Assembly (NCBI RefSeq): GCF_004382795.1
Contig: NZ_SMSG01000002.1
Coordinates: 124,001 to 188,000 of the forward strand
From: Cumulibacter soli
GTDB lineage: Bacteria > Actinomycetota > Actinomycetes > Mycobacteriales > Antricoccaceae
Direction: 5' to 3'
DNA length: 64,000 nucleotides
Position numbers and translations under genes: made by a program. The notes under the pieces are model-generated. The model made no database searches and was not told the origin of the DNA. It worked only from the letters and a program-made list of their open reading frames with translations. Each line of letters starts with the position of its first letter. Positions within the stretch are counted from its first letter, which is position 1. This document shows positions 6,978 to 17,968 of the stretch, one piece after another.

Positions 6978-8771
6978 TCAGCCGATCGAGTCGGACAGTT
7001 CCAGCCAGCGCTCTTCGAGTTCGGCGATCTCGCTGTCGAGGGTGTGCGACCGCTCAGCGAGCCGCCGCATTCCTTCGTGGTCGTCCTGCTCGTGTTCGGC
7101 CATCTGCTGATGGAGGGCCTGCACCTCAGCGCTCAGCTTGTCGAGCCGTCGTTCGATCGCCGCGACCTCTTTCTGCGCCGCCCGTCGCTGCGCCCCGGAC
7201 AGTTCGGACGCTCCACCGCTGTTGTCCGGCAGCGGGCTGATCTCGCGACTCGCGGCGGGCGCTGCCTGTTCGCGCCGTAGCCGCAGGTACTCGTCAACAC
7301 CGCCGGGCAGGTGCCGCAGCCGCCCGTCGAAGATCGCATACTGCTGGTCGGTGACGCGTTCGAGGAGGTAGCGGTCGTGGGAAACGACGATCAGCGTGCC
7401 CGGCCAGGAGTCAAGCAGATCCTCCATGGCTGCCAGCATGTCGGAGTCCACGTCATTCGTGGGCTCATCCAGGGCGATGACGTTCGGCTCACTCAGCAAC
7501 AGGAGCAGCAGTTGCAGTCGACGCTTCTGCCCGCCGGACAGATCCGACACCCGCGCCGACAGGTGTTCGCGGGCGAAGCCGAGACGTTCCAGCAACTGAG
7601 CCGGAGTCAGGTCTTTACCGTCGATGGTGAACGTTGCCTGAGTACGCGCGAGCACTTCGCGCACCCGATCTCCGCTGATGTCCGCGAGTTGGGAGAACTG
7701 CTGATCCAGGGTCCCCAGCCGCACCGTCTTACCGCGCTTGACCTGCCCCGTGCTCGGTTTGACCGTACCGGCCACGAGGCCCAACAGGGTGGACTTACCG
7801 CTGCCGTTCGCCCCGAGAATCCCCGTCCGCTCGCCGGGGGCAATCCGCCATGTCACGTCGCGCAGCACGTCACGCTCACCAAAGCGGACGCCCGCGTTTT
7901 CAATGTCGATCACGTCCTTGCCGAGGCGAGCCACCGCGAGCCGCTGTAGTTCGATCGGATTGCGGACCGGCGGTACGTCGGCGATCAGCTGGTTGGCGGC
8001 CTCGATGCGGAACTTGGGCTTGCTCGTGCGGGCCGGAGCCCCGCGCCGTAGCCACGCGAGCTCCTTACGCATGAGGTTCTGCCGTTTGGCCTCCGTCGCG
8101 GCAGCCATCCGGTCTCGTTCGACCCGCTGCAGGACGTACGCAGCGTAGCCACCTTCGAACGGTTCGACGATCTGATCGTGCACTTCCCAGGTCTCGGTGC
8201 ACACCTCGTCGAGGAACCAACGGTCGTGGGTGATGACCAGCAGCGCCCCGGCGTTTTTCGCCCACCGATTCTTCACGTGCTCAGCGAGCCAGGTGATGCC
8301 CTCGACGTCGAGGTGGTTCGTCGGCTCGTCGAGCGCGATCACGTCCCACTCGCCAATTAGCAGGACCGCCAGGGCGACTCTGCGTCGCTGCCCGCCACTA
8401 AGCGATCCGATCGTCGCATCCCATGGCACGTCGGACACGAGCCCATTGATCACGTCGCGGACCCGGGCGTCACCGGCCCACTCGTGCTCGGGTCGCTCGC
8501 CAACGATCGAATAGCCTACGGTCCGCTCCGGGTCCAAATCGTCGCTTTGCGACAGCATCCCGAACCGGACGCCGCCGCGCCGCGTCACCCGTCCGGCCTG
8601 CGGGGAAATCAGCCCGGAAAGCATCCCCATCAACGAGGATTTGCCGTCACCGTTTCGGCCAACGATTCCGACACGATCGCCTTCTTCGATCCCGACCGTC
8701 ACCGATTCGAACACGACGCGGGTCGGATACTCCAGGTGCAGGGCTTCGCCCACGACCAGAGGCACGGCCAT
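6978..8771 (-). CDS. ABC-F family ATPase (Uup/Ettl-like)
   Basis: Soluble duplicated ABC ATPase of 597 residues with no membrane segment. It has two full nucleotide-binding domains: Walker A GRNGDGKS and signature LSGGQRRR in the first, Walker A GANGSGKS and signature LSGGQKRR in the second, with LDEPTNHLD and LDEPTNDVD Walker B regions. A basic linker joins them, and the C-terminal 90 residues form a predicted coiled coil (AAQKEVAAIERRLDKLSAEV), as in Uup. ABC-F proteins act on the ribosome or on branched DNA rather than in transport. The closest role (translation factor, antibiotic protection or Uup-like) cannot be told from the sequence. It stands alone on the minus strand. Confidence 0.93.
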   Translation of the reverse strand: MAVPLVVGEALHLEYPTRVVFESVTVGIEEGDRVGIVGRNGDGKSSLMGMLSGLISPQAGRVTRRGGVRFGMLSQSDDLDPERTVGYSIVGERPEHEWAGDARVRDVINGLVSDVPWDATIGSLSGGQRRRVALAVLLIGEWDVIALDEPTNHLDVEGITWLAEHVKNRWAKNAGALLVITHDRWFLDEVCTETWEVHDQIVEPFEGGYAAYVLQRVERDRMAAATEAKRQNLMRKELAWLRRGAPARTSKPKFRIEAANQLIADVPPVRNPIELQRLAVARLGKDVIDIENAGVRFGERDVLRDVTWRIAPGERTGILGANGSGKSTLLGLVAGTVKPSTGQVKRGKTVRLGTLDQQFSQLADISGDRVREVLARTQATFTIDGKDLTPAQLLERLGFAREHLSARVSDLSGGQKRRLQLLLLLLSEPNVIALDEPTNDVDSDMLAAMEDLLDSWPGTLIVVSHDRYLLERVTDQQYAIFDGRLRHLPGGVDEYLRLRREQAAPAASREISPLPDNSGGASELSGAQRRAAQKEVAAIERRLDKLSAEVQALHQQMAEHEQDDHEGMRRLAERSHTLDSEIAELEERWLELSDSIG

Positions 8772-8841
8772 CAGCGCGTCACCGCCCCATCGCGGGCACG
8801 CGCGAGACCGGGTACGTGGTGGAGGTCGACTGCTCCGGCCA

Positions 8842-10848
8842 CTACGCGTGCTCGGCGAGCTGCGGTGCTCCGCGTTCGATCACGTCAAGGATGGTGCCCA
8901 TGATGTCGTTGAGCTCGTAATCCTTCGGAGTGAACACCTTGGCCACCCCCTGTCGCATCAGCAGGTTCGCGTCGGCGTCCGGGATGATTCCGCCGACCAC
9001 CACCGGCACGTCATCCATTCCGGCTTCCCGCAAACCCTGGAGCACTGCCGGTACCACCTCGAGGTGCGAACCGGACAGCACCGAGAGTCCGACGACATGC
9101 ACGTCCTCTTCGACGGCGGCTGCGACGATCTGCTCCGGGGTCAGCCGGATACCTTGGTAGATCACCTCAAAACCTGCGTCCCGCGCGCGTACGGCGATCT
9201 GCTCGGCGCCATTGGAATGCCCGTCCAGACCAGGCTTACCCACCAGAATCTTCAACCGGCGGCCCATCCGCTCGCCTAGCGCGCTGGTGCGCTCGCGCAC
9301 CCGCTGCAATGGTTCGGCCACATCCGTGGCGGCGGTCGCTGCCGACACACCGGTCGGGGCACGGAACTCGCCGAATTCCTCCCGCAACGCCTGCGACCAC
9401 TCCCCCGTGGTCACCCCTGCTCGGGCGCAATCCAACGTCGCTTCCATCAGGTTCTGCGTCGTCGACGCGACCTCACGAAGCCGCGCGAGCGCAGACTGCA
9501 CCCGGTCTTCATCACGGTCTGCCCGCCAGCGTCCGATCGCCTCAATCGCGGCAGCCTCGACCCCCGCGTCGACGGTCATGATCGACTCTTGACCCTCGTC
9601 GGTCAGCGGGCTCGGCTCCGTGGTCTCGAACTTGTTGACGCCGACGATCACATCGTCACCCGTCTCTATCCGGGCGCGGCGGGCAGCCAGTGACTCCACC
9701 AACGCGCCCTTCATGAAGCCCGAGGAGACTGCTCCCAGCACGCCGCCGGCCTCCTCGACCTGCTGCATAAGTTCCTTGGCGCCGTCGACGATCGAGGCGA
9801 CCTTGGCCTCAATGACGTGCGACCCGGCGAAGATGTCCTCGTACTCCAGCAGATCGGACTCGAAGGCGAGCACCTGCTGCATCCGCAGCGCCCACTGCTG
9901 GTCCCACGGGCGCGGCAAGCCCAGTGCCTCATTCCACGCCGGTAGTTGGATTGCCCGCGCTCGCGCATCTTTGGACAGGCTCACACCCAGCATCTCCAGC
10001 ACGATTCGCTGCACATTATTCTCCGGCTGCGCCTCGGTCAGTCCCAGCGAGTTGACCTGGACGCCGTACCGGAAGCGACGCATCTTTGGATCTTGCACGC
10101 CGTACCGCTCGCGGGTGATCTCGTCCCACAGCTGCCCGAACGCACGCATCTTGCTCATCTCTTCGATGAACCGCACGCCGGCGTTGACGAAGAAGGAGAT
10201 GCGCCCTACCACCGCGGGGAACTTGTCCTCGGGCACCTGCCCCGAATCGCGGACCGCGTCCAGCACGGCCACCGCGGTGCTCATCGCGAACGCGACCTCC
10301 TGCACCGGAGTCGCCCCAGCCTCCTGCAAGTGGTACGAGCAGATGTTGATCGGGTTGAACTTCGGCATCGTGTTGACCGTGTACGACACCATGTCGGCGA
10401 TCAGCCGCATCGATGGCTCCGGCGGGAACACGTACGTGCCGCGGGAGAGGTACTCCTTGATGATGTCGTTCTGCGTCGTACCCGCCAGTTTGGTGATGTC
10501 GGCGCCCTGTTCCTCGGCGACGACCTGATACAGCGCAAGCAGCCACATCGCGGTCGCGTTGATCGTCATCGACGTGTTCATCTGCTCAAGCGGGATGTCC
10601 TTGAACAGTTCGCGCATATCGCCCACATGGCTCACCGGCACGCCGACACGGCCCACTTCACCGCGCGCGAGCTGCGCGTCCGGGTCGTAGCCGGTTTGGG
10701 TCGGCAGGTCGAAGGCGACGGAGAGTCCGGTCTGCCCCTTGGCGAGGTTCCGCCGATAGAGCTCGTTGGACGCGCTGGCCGACGAGTGCCCGGCGTAGGT
10801 ACGCATCACCCAGGGGCGGTCGCGTTCGGTGTTCGACGGGTAGGGCAT
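8842..10848 (-). CDS. meaA: MeaA-type acyl-CoA mutase (probable ethylmalonyl-CoA mutase)
   Basis: Coenzyme-B12-dependent mutase of 668 residues. The N-terminal catalytic barrel carries RTYAGHSSASASNELYRRNL and GLSVAFDLPTQTGYDPD; the C-terminal cobalamin domain carries GKPGLDGHSNGAEQI (the DxHxxG base-off motif) and GLSVLSGSH. The single-chain layout and length match MeaA/Ecm of the ethylmalonyl-CoA pathway, which turns ethylmalonyl-CoA into methylsuccinyl-CoA, rather than the two-subunit methylmalonyl-CoA mutase. GGAGG lies 6 bases before the ATG. The adenosyltransferase at 14033 could supply its cofactor and the MaoC hydratase is divergently placed. The exact substrate is inferred from similarity. 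Confidence 0.9.
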   Translation of the reverse strand: MPYPSNTERDRPWVMRTYAGHSSASASNELYRRNLAKGQTGLSVAFDLPTQTGYDPDAQLARGEVGRVGVPVSHVGDMRELFKDIPLEQMNTSMTINATAMWLLALYQVVAEEQGADITKLAGTTQNDIIKEYLSRGTYVFPPEPSMRLIADMVSYTVNTMPKFNPINICSYHLQEAGATPVQEVAFAMSTAVAVLDAVRDSGQVPEDKFPAVVGRISFFVNAGVRFIEEMSKMRAFGQLWDEITRERYGVQDPKMRRFRYGVQVNSLGLTEAQPENNVQRIVLEMLGVSLSKDARARAIQLPAWNEALGLPRPWDQQWALRMQQVLAFESDLLEYEDIFAGSHVIEAKVASIVDGAKELMQQVEEAGGVLGAVSSGFMKGALVESLAARRARIETGDDVIVGVNKFETTEPSPLTDEGQESIMTVDAGVEAAAIEAIGRWRADRDEDRVQSALARLREVASTTQNLMEATLDCARAGVTTGEWSQALREEFGEFRAPTGVSAATAATDVAEPLQRVRERTSALGERMGRRLKILVGKPGLDGHSNGAEQIAVRARDAGFEVIYQGIRLTPEQIVAAAVEEDVHVVGLSVLSGSHLEVVPAVLQGLREAGMDDVPVVVGGIIPDADANLLMRQGVAKVFTPKDYELNDIMGTILDVIERGAPQLAEHA

Positions 10849-10983
10849 GTGGAACCTCCAGAAATCTCAGGACAACTCTACTGAACGACCGGCTTGCCGA
10901 ATGTCCTCCGGCTATGGATAACCTCACTGGCAGGCGTCGCGGCTTCGGCGCCGCGATTGTTGTTCACGATCAAGGAGGCAGTC

Positions 10984-11445
10984 ATGGCAGAGGTAAAGGT
11001 ATTCAACGGTATCGACGACCTGAAGGCGAGCGTCGGCCAATCGTACGGCCCCACCGATTGGTTCGAGGTCAGCCAGGATCGCGTGAACGCGTTCGCTGAT
11101 GCGACCGAGGACCACCAGTGGATCCACGTCGACGTCGAGAAGGCGAAGTCGGGTCCGTTCGGCGCGACGATTGCGCACGGCTTCCTGACCCTCTCGTTGA
11201 TCCCGATGTTCGGCCCGCAGCTCACTCGCGTCGACAACGTCAAGATGGGCGTCAACTACGGCTGCGACAAGGTGCGCTTCCCGCACCCGGTTCCGGTCGG
11301 CTCGAAGCTGCGCGCCAGCGCGAAACTGCTTGATGTCACCGACATCGCGATGGGCAGCCGTGCCACCTGGGAGTGGACGATCGAGGCCGAGGGCATCGAC
11401 AAGCCGGTCTGCGTCGCCAGCATGCTGTCGGTAATCGTCGCGTAG
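10984..11445 (+). CDS. MaoC-type (R)-specific enoyl-CoA hydratase
   Basis: Single hot-dog-fold hydratase of 153 residues, like mycobacterial HtdZ (Rv0130). The hydratase 2 motif is clear: FADATEDHQWIHVD followed by GPFGATIAHGFLTL, where the Asp and His are the catalytic pair. The family hydrates trans-2-enoyl-CoA esters to (R)-3-hydroxyacyl-CoA. The ATG at 10984 follows AAGGAGG by 5 bases, so it is preferred over the longer frame from 10894. It is divergent from meaA across about 135 bases, and a strong hairpin follows before mdh. Confidence 0.92.
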   Translation: MAEVKVFNGIDDLKASVGQSYGPTDWFEVSQDRVNAFADATEDHQWIHVDVEKAKSGPFGATIAHGFLTLSLIPMFGPQLTRVDNVKMGVNYGCDKVRFPHPVPVGSKLRASAKLLDVTDIAMGSRATWEWTIEAEGIDKPVCVASMLSVIVA

Positions 11446-11618
11446 CACGAGTCGCCACAGCGCCGTAGCGCGAGCGACCAAGGCCTGCCCAACGGTCCGC
11501 AACACTCCCGACGGTCGTCGATCAAGTGAGACGGCGAGGCACGGGAGCGTCGATTGAATGCAGGCGCCGCAGACTGCGGAATGTTCCAAGCAGGGCCGTT
11601 CGGCCGCTCAGACAACCA

Positions 11619-11654
11619 AGAGACGCCCCACCGGATTTCCGGTGGGGCGTCTCT
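11619..11654. terminator. Bidirectional hairpin between the MaoC gene and mdh
   Basis: Perfect 16-base arms (left arm starting AGAGACGCCCC, right arm ending GGGGCGTCTCT) close a 4-base ATTT loop. It lies between two convergent genes and can terminate both. There is no long T tract, as is usual in actinomycetes. Confidence 0.85.
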
Positions 11655-11691
11655 CGTGGTTCACGACAACGTCGTGTTGTGCCGGCTCGCG

Positions 11692-12684
11692 CTAGGAGAT
11701 GAGTCCGAGCTTCTTCACGGCGTCGCGCTCTTCGGCCAGTTCGGCGACCGAGGCGTCGATCTTGCCGCGGGAGAACTCATCGATCTCCAGGCCCTGGACG
11801 ATCTCGTAGTCGCCGTTCTTGCAGACGACCGGGAACGAGGAGATGAGTCCCTCCGGTACGCCGTACGAACCGTCCGAAGCCACGGCCATCGACACCCAGT
11901 CACCGGAGGCCGAACCAAGCGCCCAATCGCGAGCGTGGTCGATCGTGGCCGACGCCGCGGAGGCCGCGGACGACGCGCCGCGGGCATCGATGATGGCCGC
12001 GCCGCGCTTGGCGACCGTCGGGATGAAGGTGTCGGCCAGCCACGCCTGATCGCCGACAGTCTCGGCAGCGTTCTTGCCGCCGACCTCGGCGTGGAAGAGG
12101 TCCGGGTACTGGGTCGCCGAGTGGTTGCCCCAGATCGTCATCTTCTTGATCTCGGTCACCGCGACACCGAGCTTGGCAGCGAGCTGCGAGATCGCGCGGT
12201 TGTGGTCGAGGCGAGTCAACGCCGAGAAGCGCGTGTTCGGGATATCCGGCGCGTTGTTCATCGCGATCAGCGCGTTGGTGTTGGCCGGGTTGCCGGTAAC
12301 GGTGATGTGTACGTCGTCCGCCGCAACCTCGTTCAGCGCCTTGCCCTGCGGGGCGAAGATGCCGCCGTTGGCCTCGAGCAGGTCACCGCGCTCCATCCCA
12401 GGGCCGCGCGGGCGTGCACCGACGAGCAACGCGTGGTTGACGCCGTCAAACACCTTGTTCGCGTCGTCGCCGATCTGGACGCCAGCCAGGGTGCTGAACG
12501 CACAGTCGTCCAGTTCCATGACGACGCCTTCCAGCGCCTTCAGAGCCGGGGTGATCTCGAGCAGCCGTAGCTCGACCGGGGTGTTCGGGCCGAACAACGC
12601 GCCCGAGGCGATACGGAAGAGGAGGCTGTAGCCGATCTGACCGGCGGCGCCGGTGACGGCAACCTTGACGGGTGAGGTCGTCAC
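11692..12684 (-). CDS. mdh: Malate dehydrogenase
   Basis: NAD-dependent malate dehydrogenase of 330 residues, interconverting malate and oxaloacetate in the TCA cycle. The Rossmann motif [10 protein letters not shown] is at residues 11-20, the mobile-loop arginines lie in [16 protein letters not shown], and the catalytic pair is in RLDHNRA and [12 protein letters not shown]. This is the lactate/malate family branch common in actinomycetes. The start is GTG at 12684 with AAAGG upstream. It lies 38 bases downstream of murA on the same strand and may share its transcript. Confidence 0.97.
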   Translation of the reverse strand: MTTSPVKVAVTGAAGQIGYSLLFRIASGALFGPNTPVELRLLEITPALKALEGVVMELDDCAFSTLAGVQIGDDANKVFDGVNHALLVGARPRGPGMERGDLLEANGGIFAPQGKALNEVAADDVHITVTGNPANTNALIAMNNAPDIPNTRFSALTRLDHNRAISQLAAKLGVAVTEIKKMTIWGNHSATQYPDLFHAEVGGKNAAETVGDQAWLADTFIPTVAKRGAAIIDARGASSAASAASATIDHARDWALGSASGDWVSMAVASDGSYGVPEGLISSFPVVCKNGDYEIVQGLEIDEFSRGKIDASVAELAEERDAVKKLGLIS

Positions 12685-12722
12685 GATCTGCCTTTCGAAG
12701 AGTGAAATGGATGCCCCCGAGG

Positions 12723-13997
12723 TTACTCGGAGGGGTCCGCCTGGGGCACGGTGACCCGTTCGATCGTCGCGCCGAGCGCGCGCAGCTGCTCCTCGAAGCC
12801 GGGGTACCCGCGATCGATGTGATGAACGTGACCGACCTCGGTGACGCCATCGGCGACCAACGCCGCCATCACCAGGCCCGCGCCGGCGCGGATGTCGGTG
12901 GCCTCGACCGGGGCACTGGAGAATCGCTCGGTGCCATGAATTGAGCAGTGGTGCCCGTCGATGGTGATGTGCGCACCCAGCCTGATCAGTTCATTCACGA
13001 ACATGAACCGGCCCTCGAACACATTCTCGGTCAAGATCGAATGGCCGTCAGCGATCGCGTTGAGCGCGATCGCCATCGGCTGAAGATCGGTGGGAAAGCC
13101 CGGGTAGGGCAAGGTGACGATGTCATGCGCGGTGGGACGGGCATCCATCTGCACCCGGAAACCATCGTCGTATGTCGATAGGTCGGCGCCCATATCCGCG
13201 AGCCGTTGCAGCACTCGTTCGACGTGGTCGGCACGCGCATCGCGTACACGCACATCGCCACGGGTCATCGCCGCACCAATCGCCCACGTCCCGGCGACGA
13301 TCCGATCGGGAACCGTGCGGTGCACCGTCGCACGCAACCCGTCGGTGCCCTGCACATGCAACGTTGAGGTGCCCTCACCTTCGATCACCGCGCCCATCGA
13401 GCGCAGCATATCGACGAGGTCGACGATCTCCGGTTCACGCGCGGCATTGTCGATGACTGTCTCACCGTCGGCCAGGACCGACGCCATCAACACGTTCTCG
13501 GTGGCTCCCACGCTGGGGAAATCAAACGTCACCTCCGCGCCGCGTAACCTGCTCGCGGTCGCGATCAGATAGCCATGCTCGAGCCGGACGTCGGCCCCCA
13601 GACGCTGCAACCCATCAATGTGCATATCGAGCCCGCGTGCGCCGATTGCGTCGCCGCCGGGTAGCGCCACCTTCGCGTGCCCGAACCGGGCCACCAGCGG
13701 TCCGAGGACAGCGACCGCGGCGCGCATCCGACGCACCAACTGGTAATCGGTCTCGGTCGTCGTCTGTTCCGGGACATCGATCTCCAGCACGTCGCCGTCC
13801 GCGCTCACCACACAGCCCAGCCGTCGCAATACCTCGGTCATGATCGTCACGTCGAGGATCTGCGGAACGTTCTCCAGTCGCGTGCGCCCGGATGCAAGCA
13901 GCGCGGCAGCCATCAACTTCAAGGCACTGTTTTTGGCGCCGGCAACCGATACCGACCCGCTCAATCGTGCGCCGCCACGCACCCGGTAGACGTCCAT
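12723..13997 (-). CDS. murA: UDP-N-acetylglucosamine 1-carboxyvinyltransferase (Asp active-site variant)
   Basis: First committed enzyme of peptidoglycan synthesis (424 residues), adding enolpyruvate to UDP-GlcNAc in the cytoplasm. The EPSP-synthase-type fold begins with [19 protein letters not shown]. The active-site loop reads [15 protein letters not shown]: the residue equivalent to E. coli Cys115 is Asp116, as in M. tuberculosis MurA. Since fosfomycin alkylates that cysteine, this enzyme is predicted to be intrinsically insensitive. The ATG at 13997 follows TAGGAT by 6 bases, so the mRNA is probably leaderless. It is divergent from the adenosyltransferase gene across only 35 bases. Confidence 0.97.
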   Translation of the reverse strand: MDVYRVRGGARLSGSVSVAGAKNSALKLMAAALLASGRTRLENVPQILDVTIMTEVLRRLGCVVSADGDVLEIDVPEQTTTETDYQLVRRMRAAVAVLGPLVARFGHAKVALPGGDAIGARGLDMHIDGLQRLGADVRLEHGYLIATASRLRGAEVTFDFPSVGATENVLMASVLADGETVIDNAAREPEIVDLVDMLRSMGAVIEGEGTSTLHVQGTDGLRATVHRTVPDRIVAGTWAIGAAMTRGDVRVRDARADHVERVLQRLADMGADLSTYDDGFRVQMDARPTAHDIVTLPYPGFPTDLQPMAIALNAIADGHSILTENVFEGRFMFVNELIRLGAHITIDGHHCSIHGTERFSSAPVEATDIRAGAGLVMAALVADGVTEVGHVHHIDRGYPGFEEQLRALGATIERVTVPQADPSE

Positions 13998-14003
13998 CGC
14001 CCC

Positions 14004-14009
14004 ATCCTA
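14004..14009 (-). promoter_or_regulatory. Putative -10 element (TAGGAT) of murA
   Basis: On the minus strand TAGGAT is followed by GGGGCG and the murA ATG. The divergent gene has its own -10 only 11 bases away, so the two promoters are interleaved in a 35-base intergenic space. Confidence 0.55.
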
Positions 14010-14020
14010 TGGACCGGCTG

Positions 14021-14026
14021 TAGCCT
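14021..14026 (+). promoter_or_regulatory. Putative -10 element (TAGCCT) of the cobalamin adenosyltransferase gene
   Basis: TAGCCT ends 6 bases before the ATG at 14033, giving a leaderless start divergent from murA. Confidence 0.55.
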
Positions 14027-14032
14027 CATGGC

Positions 14033-14617
14033 ATGGCCGTTCATCTCACGAAGATCTACACCCGCACCGGCGATGCCGGCACAACCGGACTCGGCGACTT
14101 CTCCCGAATCAGCAAGACGGATTCGCGGCTGCAGGCGTACGCCGACTGCGACGAAGCCAACAGCGTGCTCGGGCTCGTACTAGCTCCGATGTGCGCGGAC
14201 GACGTGAGCGAGCGGCTACGCGTCATCCTCACGCACGTGCAGAACGACCTCTTCGATGTGGGCGCCGACCTGTGCACGCCGTACGAGGAGAATCCGAAGT
14301 ACCCGCCGCTGCGGGTCGAGCCGGACTATATCGACCGCCTCGAGGCCTGGTGCGACGAACTTGGTGAAGACCTCGCCAAACTCGACAGTTTCATCCTGCC
14401 CGGCGGCACCAATGCCGCGTCGTACCTGCACCTGGCTCGTACCGTTACGCGCCGCGCCGAGCGGACCACGTGGGCAGCGATCGCCGAACACGATGACATC
14501 AGTCCGCTGACCGCGAAGTACCTAAACCGACTGTCGGACCTGTTGTTCATCGCCTCGCGCTACGCCAACCCCGGCGGAGACGTGAAATGGGTTCCCGGAG
14601 GCGAGCGGAACGCCTAG
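14033..14617 (+). CDS. PduO-type ATP:cob(I)alamin adenosyltransferase
   Basis: Enzyme of 194 residues that makes adenosylcobalamin from cob(I)alamin and ATP. The N-terminal ATP motif TKIYTRTGDAGTTGLGD and the later FILPGGTNAASYLHLARTVTRRAER helix are hallmarks of the PduO family. It could supply the B12 cofactor for the MeaA mutase about 3 kb upstream. The pairing murA/PduO divergent, with DUF2550 and atpC next, recalls the M. tuberculosis Rv1312-Rv1315 order. It converges on the DUF2550 gene with 10 bases between stops. Confidence 0.95.
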   Translation: MAVHLTKIYTRTGDAGTTGLGDFSRISKTDSRLQAYADCDEANSVLGLVLAPMCADDVSERLRVILTHVQNDLFDVGADLCTPYEENPKYPPLRVEPDYIDRLEAWCDELGEDLAKLDSFILPGGTNAASYLHLARTVTRRAERTTWAAIAEHDDISPLTAKYLNRLSDLLFIASRYANPGGDVKWVPGGERNA

Positions 14618-14627
14618 CGCGGCGTAC

Positions 14628-15053
14628 TCAGCGACTACGCATCCACTCGGGCGGGGCTGATTCCCACCAGGACATCAGACCTGTCAGTGCTGTTTTCGGG
14701 ACGGCGACGCGTTGCGGGCCATCCATCGTTTCCAGATGTAGCACGATCGCGTCCGGCGGCATCCACACCGCGTCATTGCTGGACGGTTCCTCCCGCCATG
14801 CGATCGTCGTACCGCGCCGGTTGATCCGAAGCGACGGACCGGCCCGGTACGAGGTCAGTCGAAACCACTCCAAGTGCTCATCGGCGTACCTAGCGACCCC
14901 GAGCACCCATCCGCCACGTAACCCAGCGCCGCGGTGGACCGACATCTCGATGGCGCCCTGCAAGATCAGGATCCGCCGACGCCGGAACACGAAGATCGCG
15001 ACCGCGGCGACCACGAGGGCGAGTACGACGATCAGCCACGCTGCAACGTGCAC
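14628..15053 (-). CDS. DUF2550 family membrane-anchored protein
   Basis: Protein of 141 residues with one N-terminal membrane helix (AAWLIVVLALVVAAVAIFVF) followed by RRRR, so the soluble part is probably cytoplasmic. The rest has the DUF2550 pattern: a GGWVLGVARY segment, LEWFRLTSYR and DAIVLHLE. The family sits next to atpC in many actinomycetes and its function is unknown. The GTG at 15053 is chosen because GGAGG lies 6 bases upstream; the frame stays open to 15080. Confidence 0.85.
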   Translation of the reverse strand: MHVAAWLIVVLALVVAAVAIFVFRRRRILILQGAIEMSVHRGAGLRGGWVLGVARYADEHLEWFRLTSYRAGPSLRINRRGTTIAWREEPSSNDAVWMPPDAIVLHLETMDGPQRVAVPKTALTGLMSWWESAPPEWMRSR

Positions 15054-15084
15054 GCCACACCTCCGATCCGCCGAGTACACCCGA

Positions 15085-15128
15085 TAGACAACGTCGCACC
15101 CAGGTTCTCCTGGGTGCGACGTTGTCTA
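15085..15128 (-). terminator. Terminator hairpin at the end of the ATP synthase operon
   Basis: Perfect 20-base arms (left arm beginning TAGACAACGTCGC) around a TTCT loop, immediately downstream of the atpC stop on the minus strand and upstream of the DUF2550 gene. The arms are long enough to be very stable. Confidence 0.88.
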
Positions 15129-15138
15129 CTGCATTAAT

Positions 15139-15522
15139 TTATCCGCGCGTCTGCTCTGCAGCCTGTAACCGGGCCTCCGCCCGCGCCTTGGCTGCGACGC
15201 CTTCCTCATCATCTGAGGCACCGGCGAGTGCGGCTCGCGCCCGGTCGACGTCGATCTCGTCAGAGAGTTCAGCGAACTCCGCGAGGATCGACACGCCCTT
15301 GTCGCTGACCGACAAGAATCCGCCGTGTACGGCCGCGATCAGCGGGCCCTCACCGCCGGTCCGGTTGATCTTCACCAGACCGGGATCGGCGAGTTCACCC
15401 AACGTCGGCGCATGGCCAGGCAGCACACCCAACTCGCCCTCGGTCGTGCGGGCGATGACCATATCGGCCTCGCCCGACCACAGCAACCGCTCGACGGCAA
15501 CCAGCTCCACGTTCAGTGGCAT
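15139..15522 (-). CDS. atpC: F-type ATP synthase subunit epsilon
   Basis: Central-stalk subunit of F1 (127 residues) that couples rotation to catalysis and can inhibit ATP hydrolysis. The beta-sandwich start MPLNVELVAVERLLWSGEADM and the GVLPGHAPTLGELA segment are family hallmarks. The C-terminal helical region (ELSDEIDVDRARAALAGA) is shorter than in E. coli, as usual in actinomycetes. GGAGG precedes the ATG. Last gene of the atp operon. Confidence 0.97.
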   Translation of the reverse strand: MPLNVELVAVERLLWSGEADMVIARTTEGELGVLPGHAPTLGELADPGLVKINRTGGEGPLIAAVHGGFLSVSDKGVSILAEFAELSDEIDVDRARAALAGASDDEEGVAAKARAEARLQAAEQTRG

Positions 15523-15554
15523 AGCTGGTCCTCCTTCCTATCGTGCGGCAGACG

Positions 15555-17958
<2,404 letters not shown>

Positions 17959-17968
17959 GTCGCGTCGC

